From positions 72,340,001 through 72,404,000 of the forward strand of contig NC_091262.1 of assembly GCF_042477335.2 (NCBI RefSeq): DNA of 64,000 nt. The letters are read 5' to 3'. The notes beneath the pieces are model-generated. The model did no database searches. It worked only from the letters and a program-made list of their open reading frames with translations, and was not told the DNA's origin. A program made the translations under genes and the position numbers. Source of the DNA: Ovis canadensis (Eukaryota > Chordata > Mammalia > Artiodactyla > Bovidae). The stretch's first letter is position 1. Each line of letters begins with the position of its first letter. Positions 31,602 through 43,079 of this stretch are shown one piece after another.

Positions 31602-31960
31602 GGACTTCCCTCATGGTCCAGTGGTTAAGAATCTGCCTTGCAATGGAGGGGACATGGATTTGATCCCTAGTCAGGAAACTAAGGAGAAGAGGGCATCAGA
31701 GGATGAGATGGCTGGACAGCATCCCTGATGCAACGAACATGAACTTGGGCAGACTCCAGGAGACGGTGAGGGACAGGGAGGCCTGGTGTGCTCCTGTCTA
31801 TGGGGTCCCAAAGCGTCGGACCCAACTGGAAGACTCAACAGCAACAACAACAACAGGGAACTAAGATCCGGCAAGCCACACCTAGAGAGTCTGTGTGTGG
31901 TAACGAAAGATCCCCCGTGCCACAACGAAGACTCCAGACAGTCACATAAAGAAATGTTTT
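31602..31960 (+). mobile_element. CHR-type SINE split by a BovB tail
   Basis: The head GGGACTTCCCTCATGGTCC to CCCTAGTCAGGAAACTAAG (31602-31683) continues at 31854 with GGAACTAAGATCCGGCAAGC and ends near 31960. The break is filled by a BovB 3' end. Confidence 0.87.
31684..31853 (+). mobile_element. BovB 3' end nested in a CHR SINE
   Basis: 170 bp of the sense BovB terminus (GAGGATGAGATGGCTGGACA to CAACTGGAAGACTC) with a (CAA)n tail. CAGGAAACTAAG (31672-31683) and CAGGGAACTAAG (31854-31865) form the TSD. Confidence 0.9.
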
Positions 31961-32598
31961 GTTTTGTTGTTTTTTTAATTATCTGGGATCATTCTAGAAA
32001 GAAAGCAGGCATAAACTGACCTTTGAAGGACAAGGTGGATTACCATTACTGGAGAAAAGGCAGAGAGTCTTCATGGTGGGGGAACAGTATAAATAAGTGT
32101 AGGAAGGCAGGAGGGAGGGTGGTTTCCAGCACAAGCAGAGGCAGTGGGCCTGGCGAGAGCAGGGGCGGAAGCGTGGAAGGACTTCACAATAGAGAATACG
32201 GGGGCCGAGACTTTGGACTGGCTTCAGTGGGACTTACGCATTAGCTCAAGTTCTTGAAGAGAAAAGCGACATGATGAAAGCAGTGATTAGGGAAGATTAA
32301 AATCCAAGGCACACAGTTTCCCCCCATGGACAGGATTTGGAATAATGCATGTAATATAGTAACAGAAGTTAGTAAGAATAGTAGTAATGACACGTGGCTC
32401 TTAAGCACAGTCCTTGTCTAAGTTTTCCCTCTAGAATTGGGTATTTTTTTTAAAGGCTGTCATTCAAAATGTAGCTAACATATGAACTAGATGCGTTTTG
32501 TTTTGTTTTGTTTCTTCTTTCTGAAAATGAGTTTAACTGACACTTGTATTAATTTTCTGAAAACTACTGCCCCCAACCAAAACCCATGAGCGTATGTA
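31961..32598. other. No gene recognised
   Basis: About 640 bp. (TTTTG)n-like runs near 32500. No repeat or coding signal was recognised. Confidence 0.3.
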
Positions 32599-32609
32599 TG
32601 CCCACACAG

Positions 32610-32821
32610 GTGGCACTAGTGGTAAAGAACCCACCTGCCAATGCAGGAGCCCTAAAAGATGCTCATTTGATCCCTGCATCAGGAAGTCCCCTGGAGGAGG
32701 GCATGGAAACCTACTCCAGTATTCTTGCCTGGAGAATCCCATGCACAGAGGAGCCTGGCGGGCTACAGTCCGTAGGGTCGCAAAAGAGTCAGACACGACT
32801 GAATGACTTAGCACACGCACG
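32610..32821 (+). mobile_element. Bov-tA SINE with TSD
   Basis: A sense copy to GACTGAATGACTTAGCACACG. TGCCCACACAG at 32599-32609 and 32822-32832 is a perfect TSD. Confidence 0.92.
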
Positions 32822-32832
32822 TGCCCACACAG

Positions 32833-34639
32833 CAGTGTGAAAAGCCCTGTTGTTGGACAACGGAGACGGTGGGTGACAGACTTGCCATCTGCCCCTGACT
32901 TGCCTGGACCCTCAGCAGGTGCTGAATAGGAGGGTCTGCTTTGAGGAGCCTCAGGCTTTGATGGCTAGCATGGGCCTGTCCTGCCAGACTCTGCTTAGAG
33001 CCTTAGTGGAAGAGATCCTCTTCTAAGACATGGCAAGAGCCTGGAAGCTGGCTTTGAGTTATTTTTTATAAAACTTCCAATCAAAGTTATGCAAACATAA
33101 ATTATCCTAGGGCTCAAGGAATGAGCAAGCTAGAGAAAGATGTGACTAATGGCTGAGATGGTCAGTGGTCATCTGAGATGTCTAAGTAACTTACAGTACA
33201 GGGCCATGGTTATGGCATACCCACCAAATGTGAGGCTCTGTGCTAGGCACAAGATAGAGGCAAAAATGACTGAGGTCAAGTCTGCCCTCAAGTAGAGAAG
33301 CCACGGTTATGGGTTCTTAGGTGTCACCTGTTTGGGGGCCCCTTCTCTGATACACACCCCTGTCCCATTGAGGAATAGGTCCCTTATTTGGGGTCTGCAG
33401 CTCTGTGGGTTTACCCTGGTCACATTGCTCACCACACTGAAAAGTTGTTTACTAAATTATCTGTCTCCCATGTGTCATCGCTTGGATCTTAAAAAATTGA
33501 CTGTGCAGTAAAATGGGGTAAGGAAATGGAAAGCCAGCCACGGGACTGGAGGAATAGTTTTGAATTATCTTGAGACTGCTTTCCTGAGAGAAGTGATTTA
33601 TGGACCATCCTCTCGAAGCTCAGAAAGAAACCGTGTCATGTGCTTCTGGGCTCTGGTGTGACTGTGGAATTCTGGGAAACTGCAGCCACCTACAGGCTGA
33701 AGGATGCTCATCTGGGACAGGCTGGCTGGTGGGGGCAGGGCTACCTTGGCCCTCTCACTCCCAGGGGAGAAGATGCAGCCGTGTTTACACTAGCCTTTTT
33801 TCTCCTACGCGGGGAGTGGCTTAGGGGGATGCCGATCATCACTGCGCACTGCGGGCTGCCCATCATCACTGCGGGCTGCCCAGATAGCTCACCTGGATCA
33901 TCACTGTGGGAATATTGCTCCTCACTCTTCTGGTTCACTTGCACCATGACGTCCAGGCCTGGGTATCCATGCTTATCCACTGTGACAGCACAGTACTCGA
34001 AAGAGGAAAAAAGAGATAATGAAAGGGTACCACTCGGCTGGTAGGCCTTTGTGGATTGTCAAGTGAAGAATCTTATTTCCTTCCTCCTTCCCTTCACACG
34101 ATCTCAAGTCTTCCTTGACTTCTCTGTTCTTTCACCTGGTTCTGGAAAATATTCTCTAGGCCTCTGGACAATAATAGACTAACTGTATAGGTGATGAAAA
34201 ACACAATCCCACGTTCCATTCTCCAGTGCTAAGCTCACTCTAATTATGTGGGCATAATGAGTTGACACAAGACCAGAGTGATCACACGCATATCGGGCAG
34301 TGTGGTTTCTTAGCAACAAACCAGAAACTGTGTTAAGTAGGTCTCGTCTGTGTCTGGGTGCATGTGCAGTCAGAAACGCAGTGACTGTTGCAGGTAAATG
34401 GACATTTCGTTCGTGGATCGATTTGTTCTTGAGATTCTACTGCAGTGCAGTCGCCTGTCAAAGCCTGAAAGGCTGTAGTATTCTTGAAATTGATTCGCGG
34501 ATCTGGAGCTAATTGTAAGAGGAATGAATCTTATCTGTTTATGCTTGCCATTTAATGAGTGCTGTGCTTTGAGTTATAACAATTTGCCTGAAAATGGCAT
34601 AGAATATCCATTCTTAAGATCCACCTTACTTTTCTTTTT
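32833..34639. other. 1.8 kb without recognised gene or recent retroposon
   Basis: A 134-codon ORF (33640-34044, +) spans a small degenerate tandem repeat around ATCATCACTG (33835-33900). The antisense frame also stays open (33980-33741). A phrase near 33190-33300 resembles an old L2/MIR. No family was recognised. Confidence 0.35.
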
Positions 34640-34815
34640 TTTTTTGAAAAAAAAAATTATTTATTTGGCTGCATTGGATCTTAATTGTGGCACGTGGAAT
34701 CTTTTTTTTTTTTTTTTTTTTCAGTTGAGGCAGGTGGGATCTATTTCCCTGACCAGGGATGAAACCCTGCATTGGGAGCACAAGAGTCTTAGCCACTGGA
34801 CCACCAGAAATGTCC
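34640..34815 (-). mobile_element. CHR-type SINE with two poly-T runs
   Basis: An antisense copy: poly-T and poly-A, TTATTTATTTGGCTGCATTGG, a second run of about 22 T residues, ending GACCACCAGAAATGTCC. Confidence 0.78.
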
Positions 34816-36196
34816 CCACCTTAGCTTCTAAATCCATCAATCCTTCCCATGCCCTGTTGCTGGAGTGATCTTAATGACATGCTTTATTTCCGCTTCACCT
34901 CCTGTAATAGAGAGTCAGGAAGGAGAAGACACATGCCCCATGTCACTTAGCTAGTGAGGGGCAGGACTAGGCTTCAGACCCAGATAAGCCCCCTGTGTTA
35001 TGTTTGTGGGGTTTGGGGTTTGAGACGTGAATTACTGTACTGTGTGACCCCTCAAAGATGGTGGCCTTTGAGATAGAACTCTAGGGACAGTGGTGTCTGT
35101 GAGGTATTTTATTACTCCCCTGAAGCCCAGCATCAAAGGGTCATTGTTTTGCAAGTCTTCCTCCTGGATCACGATTCCCTGGGAGGAAATAAAGCCAGAC
35201 TCTCGACTCCATGGTGCACACCGCCTGCTCCATCACTGGCATTCTGGTTATTAATAGTATGGGCTGAAGAGTAAACAAGTGAGTGAGTGGTTCTAATTCT
35301 GTACACAGCCAAGGTTGACGCTTGCCATGCAAACTGAAGCAGAGCATAATACTTTCCATTACCCAACAGTCAGGAGATTATTTGGCCATAAACCACAGTA
35401 TTTTGCATGTTACCAGAGAATTATAAATTCTCCTTGTTCAAATTATTGTTCTCAGTGATTATTGTGGTGACACAGAAAGAGAGACGGTACTGCCCCATCT
35501 TACGAAACAGCGAGCTGGCACGAGTCAGGAATGAGCCTTAGCAGGTGTTAGGGCGAAACAGGTGCCAGCCGACTGCCTGGGGCTCTGTTTGCCAAGGCAA
35601 ACGCTGTCACAGCACACAGTGTTAAAGAGCCTCATGCTGTCTTGCTGAGAAATTGTGTGCATTTGATCCCAGCTCATTCTGTTTCACCCTGAATGTGGGC
35701 CCTTCAGATACAGGCTTACTTTTGAGGTGCTTTGAGTCTTTTGGGCCACAGCACCTATTTATAGCTGGGTCTCCAAATTTACGTGAACAAAGGCTCTGCT
35801 TCACCTCCCCCACCCAACCCCCACCCTCTGGAAGCACCTTATAGCACATTCTGTGTCTCCAACTTGTGCTCGGATGTGACATCTGGAGAAGCTAGCAGAT
35901 CATCAGTCATGCTCTCGTTTGTGTCTATTCATTAAACATTTTTTCTCTCTTATAATACATACTCATCAATTTCTTGCCAAGTGCCAGACACATTGGGAGA
36001 TATAAAAATGAATGAAGAAGACTCACTCATGGGACCCAGTACCCTCGTCTGTGGGGCAGATTTTATCAAAGATTTTCAGGCAAAGGAAGGACCTTTACAA
36101 GTCACCAATGCCAACTACTTAATACTGAATATTAGACATTACTGCCTTTCAAAATCTTTCCACTACTATGCCTGAGGTTTTTGTATCTCCTCAATA
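34816..36196. other. 1.4 kb without recognised gene
   Basis: Ordinary intergenic sequence. ORFs of 60-86 codons on both strands have no motif. A MIR-like phrase (CATGTCACTTAGCTAGTGAGGG) is at 34938-34965. Confidence 0.35.
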
Positions 36197-36266
36197 AATG
36201 GACAGAGGAGGCTGGCGGGCTTACAGTCCATGGGGTTGCAAAGAGCTGGACACGACGGAGTGATGG
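36197..36266 (+). mobile_element. Bov-A 3' fragment
   Basis: Only the last about 70 bp of a Bov-A unit: AATGGACAGAGGAGGCTGG to GAGCTGGACACGACGGAGTG. Confidence 0.8.
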
Positions 36267-36453
36267 ATTTTTGGTATCTCCTCTCTCCTCTATTCCTTAG
36301 TGAGCTTGTCTTTCATTCCTGCCCTCCAAATGATTCAAGGAAGACCTCTGATGGCTAAACATTTATTGAGGCAATCTTCTGAACAGGAAGCACCCACCTT
36401 AGGCATTACTTCTTGTCCTATTTGTCCTTTTAAGGGGAAAGTGTGAGTAAGCA

Positions 36454-36660
36454 TATGGGCTTTTCAGGTGGCTCAGGGGTAAAGGATCTCTCTGCCAATG
36501 CAGGACATGCATGTTCGATCCTTGGGTTGGGAAGATCCCTGGATGAGGAAATGGCACCCCACTCCAGTATTCTTGCCTGGAGAATTCCATGGACAGAGGA
36601 GCCTGGTGGGCTGCAGTTAATGGGGTCACAAAGAGACATGACTGGGCAACTGAGCATGCA
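36454..36660 (+). mobile_element. Bov-tA SINE
   Basis: A sense copy from GGGCTTTTCAGGTGGCTCAG to GGGCAACTGAGCATGCACA. Confidence 0.9.
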
Positions 36661-37077
36661 CATATCAGTTAGATCACACTCTTTCTCCTCACCGCCATTC
36701 CCACACTCCTGCTTTGCCTAAGAAATAACTCAAGCCGCTAAAATCACTTTTTGTATTAAAACACATATATGGTCATTATATGAAGCTGCCCTTGTTAACA
36801 GTTTGCATACCTTATTTCTCCTCTTAGGTCATAAGCTCAAATAGGTGGGGGCTGCATCTCATTTTCACCCCTTTTGCTCCTGCTTCACTCCAAGCATGGT
36901 ATTAGGTGAGTAGAGTGAGGCTTTATAAATATTTCTATTAGATCAAATATGCTTTTTGCATGGGGTTCGAATAAAGGAGTCCTTTTCTTTTTGCAACAGA
37001 GTTGGGCATGCGGAACATGAACCCAAACCAGCTTTCGATTCTGCTTGTTGAAGGGACTGCTGAATACATTCAAGGTT
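36661..37077. other. No gene recognised
   Basis: About 420 bp of unremarkable sequence. A 68-codon ORF on the minus strand lacks motifs. Confidence 0.3.
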
Positions 37078-37092
37078 AAAAACACAGACAAG

Positions 37093-37249
37093 CGGGAATT
37101 CCCTGGCGGTCCAGTGGGTAGGACTGTGCTTCCACTGCAGGGGGCCCAGGTTGATCTTTGATCAGGGAACTAAGATCCTGCAAGCCGTGCCACATGGCCA
37201 ACGTAAAAATTAAAAAGATTTAAAAAATAATAAAATTAAAACATGAAAT
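37093..37249 (+). mobile_element. CHR-type SINE with 15-bp TSD
   Basis: Sense head GGAATTCCCTGGCGGTCC to GCCGTGCCACATGGCCAAC with an A-rich tail. AAAAACACAGACAAG at 37078-37092 and 37250-37264 is a perfect TSD. Confidence 0.94.
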
Positions 37250-37308
37250 AAAAACACAGACAAGTAACAAATACGTGATGTGGCCAGATTTACACTAAAA
37301 GGGGTCGT

Positions 37309-37512
37309 TGCTCAGTTGCTCAGTTGTGTCTGACTTTTTGTGACCCATGGACTGTAGCACACCAGGTTTTCCTGTCATTTCACCACCTCCCAGTACCACT
37401 CTAGTACTCTTGCCCGGAAAATCCCATGGACGGAGGAGCTTGGTGGGCTGCTATCTATGGGGTCGCACAGAGTTGGACATGACTGAAGCAACTTAGCAGC
37501 AGCAGCAGCAGA
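37309..37512. mobile_element. Two Bov-A units in head-on orientation
   Basis: 37309-37385 is an antisense Bov-A/BovB-like start (GTTGCTCAGTTGTGTCTGAC). 37400-37512 is a sense Bov-A half with a (CAG)5 tail. Together with 37525-37738 they give a fold-back arrangement. Confidence 0.8.
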
Positions 37513-37524
37513 TATATGCATGCA

Positions 37525-37738
37525 TGCCAAGTTGCTTCAGTTGTGTCTGACTCTTTGCAACCCTATGGACTGTGGCCTGCCAGTCTCCTCTGTCTGTGGG
37601 ATTCGCCGGGTAAGGATGCTGGAGTGGGTTACCATGTCCTCCTCCAGGTGAATCTTCCTGATCCAAGGATTGAACCTGCGTCTCCTGTGGCATCTACATT
37701 GCAGGCAGATTCTTTACTGCCAAGCCACTGGTGAAGCC
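37525..37738 (-). mobile_element. Bov-tA SINE
   Basis: An antisense copy from CAAGTTGCTTCAGTTGTGTC to GCCAAGCCACTGGTGAAGCC. It faces the sense Bov-A at 37400-37512 across about 12 bp. Confidence 0.9.
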
Positions 37739-38039
37739 ATGCTAAGTACTCAAATTTTTGGTTAATGAATGTACAAATGTTACTTCTTAAGCACAGGCTT
37801 CATTAACCAAAGCTCAACTGTTGGCATTATTCTACGATCCAATGACAACGTGTGTGGGGGAATTCTCTCACACACCCACCAAGTGATTCTCCTCGACTCC
37901 AGCTGTGTGTCCTACAATTTAACTCAGTTCTGATGCGATCTACCTCAAGTTAGCATCAGATCCTACAAATTAAGGACTCAGCCCCTAAAGACTGCCCCCC
38001 ATTACTTCAAATGCTAATCACAAGTCCAGGTTGTCATGA

Positions 38040-38140
38040 ACTTCCCCAGTGTCTGGTGGTTAAGACTGTCTTCCACTTCAGGGGGCGTGGGTTCGATCCC
38101 TGGTCAGGGAACTAAGGTCTCATATGCTGCAGAGTGGGAC
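38040..38140 (+). mobile_element. CHR-type SINE fragment
   Basis: Sense head CTTCCCCAGTGTCTGGTGG to GGGAACTAAGGTCTCATATG. The tail is short. Confidence 0.78.
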
Positions 38141-39565
38141 CAGATCTTTTTTAAGAATATGGGGAAAAAAACAAGTCTAGGTTGTCACCAGTGCTTCTGA
38201 CCCATCAGTTATAAATCAGAGGTTCTCATGACCCCCTTTTCAGACTTGATTACTTTGCTATAGTGGCTCACAGAACTCAGAACAGTTTACTTCATTTACT
38301 GGTTTATTATAAAAGGATATGATAAAGGATCCAGATGAACTGCCAGATGGAAGAGATGAGGGCGAGGAGTTTCTATGCTCTCTCCGGGACCACTCTCCCA
38401 TCACCTCCTCCTCATCACCCATCTGGAAGTTCTCCAAGCCTCCTAACATTAGGACTTTAAGGAGGCTTCCTCTGCTCTGGAGGACCAGGGGTGAGACTGA
38501 AAATTCCAAGCTTCTAACCAAGGCTTGCTCATGCTGGTGCCCAGCCTTCACCCAGCAGCCTATCCGCAGTGTCCTCAACAGAGCAAGAGATGCTCTTAGT
38601 GTTTTTATCACTTAGGAAATTACCAAGGGTTTTAGGAGCTCTGTGCCAGGAACCAGGAGCAGAAACCAATGTATGTATTTTTTATTATCTCACAATTGTC
38701 TATTAATGGTGGACATAATAGAAAATTAATCTCTGTGATATTGAAAACACTTTCTGAGCCAAGAGTCTTAATCACTTTTTCTTATGAAATTTGTTAATCA
38801 GCTGCAATACCGAGTGGATTTGAGTTTTACCAATTCCGTCTTTTGCTTGAGAGAGGCTGTCCTCAAGAGAGAGGAAGATGGGAATTGACTTTGTTTTGCT
38901 TTCAGTTAATTTTTGTTTTTAATTAATTTTTAAAAGAAAAGTAAGTGCACTATTCTATTTCTCCCTATGCACATGTGTCTTAAAAAAAGGTTCTGATACA
39001 CCTGGCACCACTGTGTGTAAAAGTCATAGACTCATTCACCTATGGGTCTGTCTCCAGACAGGAGGATATATTATCTGAAATGTACAGGCTGCTAGGATGA
39101 AAGTTGATGGACTGACAATATTAGATTTATTTTTAACTGGGCAAGGGGAGGGAAGGGGGTATGAAAAATTCATGGTTGGGAGAAGCAAGTCCCTGCAAAG
39201 GAAAGATGAATGTTCTTGGTGTACAGATTTTGATATATTAATAACCACTGTGGTTCAGAAAAGCTTAGATGAACAATTTGTTGAGGCAACATTACTACAA
39301 TACTTTGGGGGCCCTGGAGGCCTCAGGGTTTCTTATATATTCATGTGTAGATGCAGCCAAGGTGAATAAACGCCATTCAAAGAGGTTGGAATGGATTTTT
39401 CCCAGTGGGTAGGTGGAGAGGAAATCAAATGACAGACACCTGGACTCCTAACTTCATTTTTAACTCTCCTAAATGAAGATCACTGTTGATGAAGAAACTC
39501 AAGAGAATCAGATTTACATGACATTTATGTATTCATTCAGCCAGCATTTCTTGAGCTCTATGCCG
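38141..39565. other. 1.4 kb without recognised gene
   Basis: ORFs of 117 (38611-38258, -) and 98 codons (38319-38615, +) overlap antisense and lack motifs. AT-rich from 38640 on. No family was recognised. Confidence 0.35.
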
Positions 39566-39975
39566 GGATGAGATGGTTGGATAGCGTCACTGACTTGATT
39601 GACATAAGTTTGAGCAAACTCTGGGAGACAGTGAAGGACAGGGAAACCTGGCGTGCTGCAGTCCGTGGGGTTGCAAAAAGTTGGACACGACTTAGCAACT
39701 CAGTTCAGTGCAATTGCACAGTTGTGTCCAGCTCTCCCGGAGCTTGCTCTAACTCATGTCCATTGAGTCAATGATGCCATCCAACCGTCTCATCTTCTGT
39801 TGTCACCTTCTCCTCCTGCCTCAATCTTTCCCAGCATCAGGGTCTTTCCCAAAGAGTCAGTTCTTTGCGTCAAGTGACCAAAGCATTGGAGCTTCAGCTT
39901 CAGCATCTGTGCTTCCAATGAAGATTCAGGACTGATCTCCTTTAGGATTGACTGGTTTGATCTCCTTGCTGACTT
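39566..39975. mobile_element. Tail-to-tail pair of BovB 3' ends
   Basis: 39566 to about 39705 is the sense BovB terminus (GATGAGATGGTTGGATAGCG to CACGACTTAGCAACTCAGTTC). From about 39706 to 39975 the antisense terminus follows (TTGTGTCCAGCTCTCCCGG to TTGACTGGTTTGATCTCCTTG). The two arms are complementary over about 140 bp. Confidence 0.88.
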
Positions 39976-40439
39976 AGCAACTGAATAAAAGCAAATGCCA
40001 GGTAACTATGTTAGGTGCTGGAGCCTTGAAGCAAAATTCAGCTAAGTCCTTGTCCTGGAGAGGCCCTCAGTTTATCCTGAAATGAAAATGTGGTGGATAG
40101 GACGGGGGTGGCCATAGAGATCTCCCAGCTGCTGATGCCTGGGGAAAATGACCATTCACATCCAGAGCGTCTGAGGAAGTTGTTCTACCCCACAGAGGCT
40201 GGTAAGCTATGAGTTGTCATGGCAACAGATTAAACAGATGGAACAGGGTGTGAGGGCCCCAGCTGTGAGTATACTGTCTCCTCCTCCTCTAGCCTGACGC
40301 TTCCTTGCTTACTGCTGAGACCATTTTCCTGGATGTGGGATTTGGCTGGAGAAGAAGAGCAGATGGAAGGGGGCTGCTGGGAAGGGGAGAGGATAGTAGA
40401 GACACCTCAGATTCACACAGAATAGCAAGTAAAATTTAG

Positions 40440-40660
40440 CGTAACACTTATGGGACCCTCATCACGTGCCAGGCATGCCTGCAACCTCATCTCAGCTGAT
40501 TCTCATCACAACACTCTGGCAGTTCTCTTTCCCCCATTATAGAGGTGAGAAAACTGAGGCTCAGATGGGCTGTAGATAAACCGTAGGCAGCAGAGGTGAG
40601 ATTCAAATCTGGGACTGTCTGATTCCCATGCCTGAGCTCTTAGCACCCAGCTTCAGTAGT
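40440..40660 (-). mobile_element. MIR SINE remnant
   Basis: Reversed MIR: ATTATAGAGGTGAGAAAACTG, GGCTCAGATGGG, then GAGATTCAAATCTGGGACTG. Confidence 0.82.
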
Positions 40661-40907
40661 TCTGAACTGAAGGTACAACAATGAACCTGGGGAAGTGGAG
40701 GAGGAAGGGCTAAAATGCAGAGTCCCGGGCCCAGTTCCAGACCTGCTGAGTCAGAATATTTGGGGGGTTGGGCCAAGGAATTAGAATATGAAGGGATCTT
40801 GGGGGTCTTGGAGATCTGAGTGGTACCTAGAGAGAGGAAGTGACTTTCCCCAGGTACCAGGGTGAGTTGAGACTAGGATCAAGATCTTCTATACTAGCTT
40901 ACATGCT

Positions 40908-41120
40908 TGTTCTTAGTTGCTTCAGTCATGTCTGACTCTTTGTGACCCTATGGACAATAGCTGGCCAGACTCCTCTAACCATGGAATTCTCCAGGCAAGA
41001 ATACTGGAGTGGATTGCTATGCCCTCCCCTCCAGGGGATCTTCTTGACCCAGGGATTGAACACACGTCTCCTGTGCCTCCTGCACTGCAGGCCAGTTCTT
41101 TACTGCTGAGCCATCAGGAC
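40908..41120 (-). mobile_element. Bov-tA SINE
   Basis: An antisense copy from CTTAGTTGCTTCAGTCATGTC to CTGCTGAGCCATCAGGACTT. Confidence 0.9.
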
Positions 41121-43079
41121 TTAAAGGTGTGAAGTGGGGTGTTCACAGGAAACAGTAGAGAATACGGTGGGCTGACCACTGAAAGTTGTCCTTCATTTAG
41201 GATAATAAGGCTCCATCTAACCGGTGCTCCAATCAAGAAAAAGAGAGAAGCCCTAACCAGTGCTTACTATATTTTCTTTCCAGCATTACTGCCTGCAAGG
41301 CCAACCCACTTCCTAGCCCAGTCACCAGGGTAACCATCACCCCCACCTTGACAGTCAAGTGCGTCCGCAGGCTCTTGCACCCACATTCAGGGCCGAGAGA
41401 CCCAGCCCTATAATCAGCCTCCCGCTGCCTCTCCAGACAGTCAGCAGCATCAGCTCCCTGCTCTCAGGGCCCATCACCCCATCCCAGGATCTGCAGACAC
41501 CCCTTCCCACGCTCACACGCTGCATTCTGCTTCCCTCGCCCACCGCCTCCCAGGAGACAAATGTGCGACTGCACTTCTGGCGGGGATGACCACCTCTGGA
41601 GGGAGGAGCCTGCCCTTGTGTTGGGGCACAGCCCAATACACCCGGCCCACACATGAGAAAAGAACACCCCCTCCCAGAGGAGGAGCGCTATGGCAGTGAG
41701 CACCCTCTCACCCTCCAGAGACAGCTGAGGGGGCGGCTGGAGTTTGGAAGAGTTGGCAAAGTGACAATCAGGCCGGGCTAGGGGTGGAGGCAGTTAATAG
41801 TGAGGAGGACCAGGGTGGGGGGAAGTTAAGCTGAGCACCCAAATCCTGTTGTTAATGAAACAGTTCCCTGCCTGCCCCACCACAGGGCTCCCTGTTGAGG
41901 AAATGGGACACCCCCCACCCCACTTCCCCATCACAGTCACCTGGAGCCTGCCCCTGTGGGTGATGATGCTAACTGCCTGTTCAAGGACCTGCCAGAATAC
42001 TTCCAGGAGGCTGGGCTGCTCATGGGGCCATGGAGTCCCCTTCAGGACTTCAAAAGGATCGATTCCATCTAGCCCACCAAGTGCCCTGCCTGCTAGGATG
42101 CACGTCTCTGTCTGACCTCCTTCCTCAATGGCTACAGCCCATCAATACTTCCTACCAGCTCTATCCTGACCTGGGTGGCAGACACCCCAGCTGTCACCCT
42201 CCTCACTGTTCCTTCCCTTATCTTCCTGCTTGGACACATCTTAGGCCATCTGAGATTATCTGCATCTCGGCTGTCTCCTAGGCTCTGAGCCACTTTGACC
42301 CTAAGGACCAGAGATGGCTGTCCCGATTACCCTACTTTCTTGGTTCCCTGCAGCCTCAGAGGTTGAGGCCTTCATAGGATTGAGACCTTCCTCCAGAGGG
42401 CTTGGGGCCTGGTGCCCCCAGGAGGTGCTGAAGGAACCAGGTGAAACCATTAGAGTGCCAGGGACTTGACTCCTCAGGGAGCCAACTGTGACCCATAGAA
42501 GGTAGACGGCAGGGGGAACTGATTCTCACAGTGGTTCCCAGGCCAGGTGTCTGCACAGCCTGTCTGGAGAAGGTCCTCTGTGACTAAACACCTACCTGGC
42601 TGTGTCTTTGTGACCTGGTGGCTGGCTGGGCAGCACAGTGCCTGTATCTGTTTCCATTTGTGCCCCATCTTGCTTCACTCCACTCACTTGGGTTGCCCTA
42701 GGGCTGCACCATCCACGGAAGAGTGTGTGCTAAGATTCTAATAGGGCAGAATTCTCATTCTATGTTATCTAGCCTAACTCCCTCACTTGACAGAGGGAGC
42801 TAAGAGCTAGAGAAGTTCAGTCATTTCCCCAAGTTCATAACTAGTTAATGGAGAAGCTCTATCTATTCATCACTTGAACAACTAATTAATAAGCACCTAC
42901 CATGTTCCAGGGACAATTCTAGGCACTGAGGATGCAGTGGTGAACCACATGGACAAAGCCCCTCCTTTTATGGAAGACAGCGCTTGAGTGGAGGGTTAGA
43001 GGGGAAAGGACTGTAAAAGAGATGAATAAGAAAAATACTCAGATGTTAGGCAGATGAGTGCTGGTAGTGGTGGTGGTTG
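41121..43079. other. 2 kb GC-rich, non-repeat stretch; no gene recognised
   Basis: 41300-42720 is richer in GC than its surroundings and free of recognisable young repeats. It holds ORFs of 99 (41654-41355, -) and 88 codons (41849-42115, +). No domain or ordered splice pattern could be supported. 42880-42990 is an old L2/MIR-like remnant (GCACCTACCATGTTCCAGGG). It could be an unrecognised regulatory element or lncRNA exon; this is conjecture. Confidence 0.35.
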
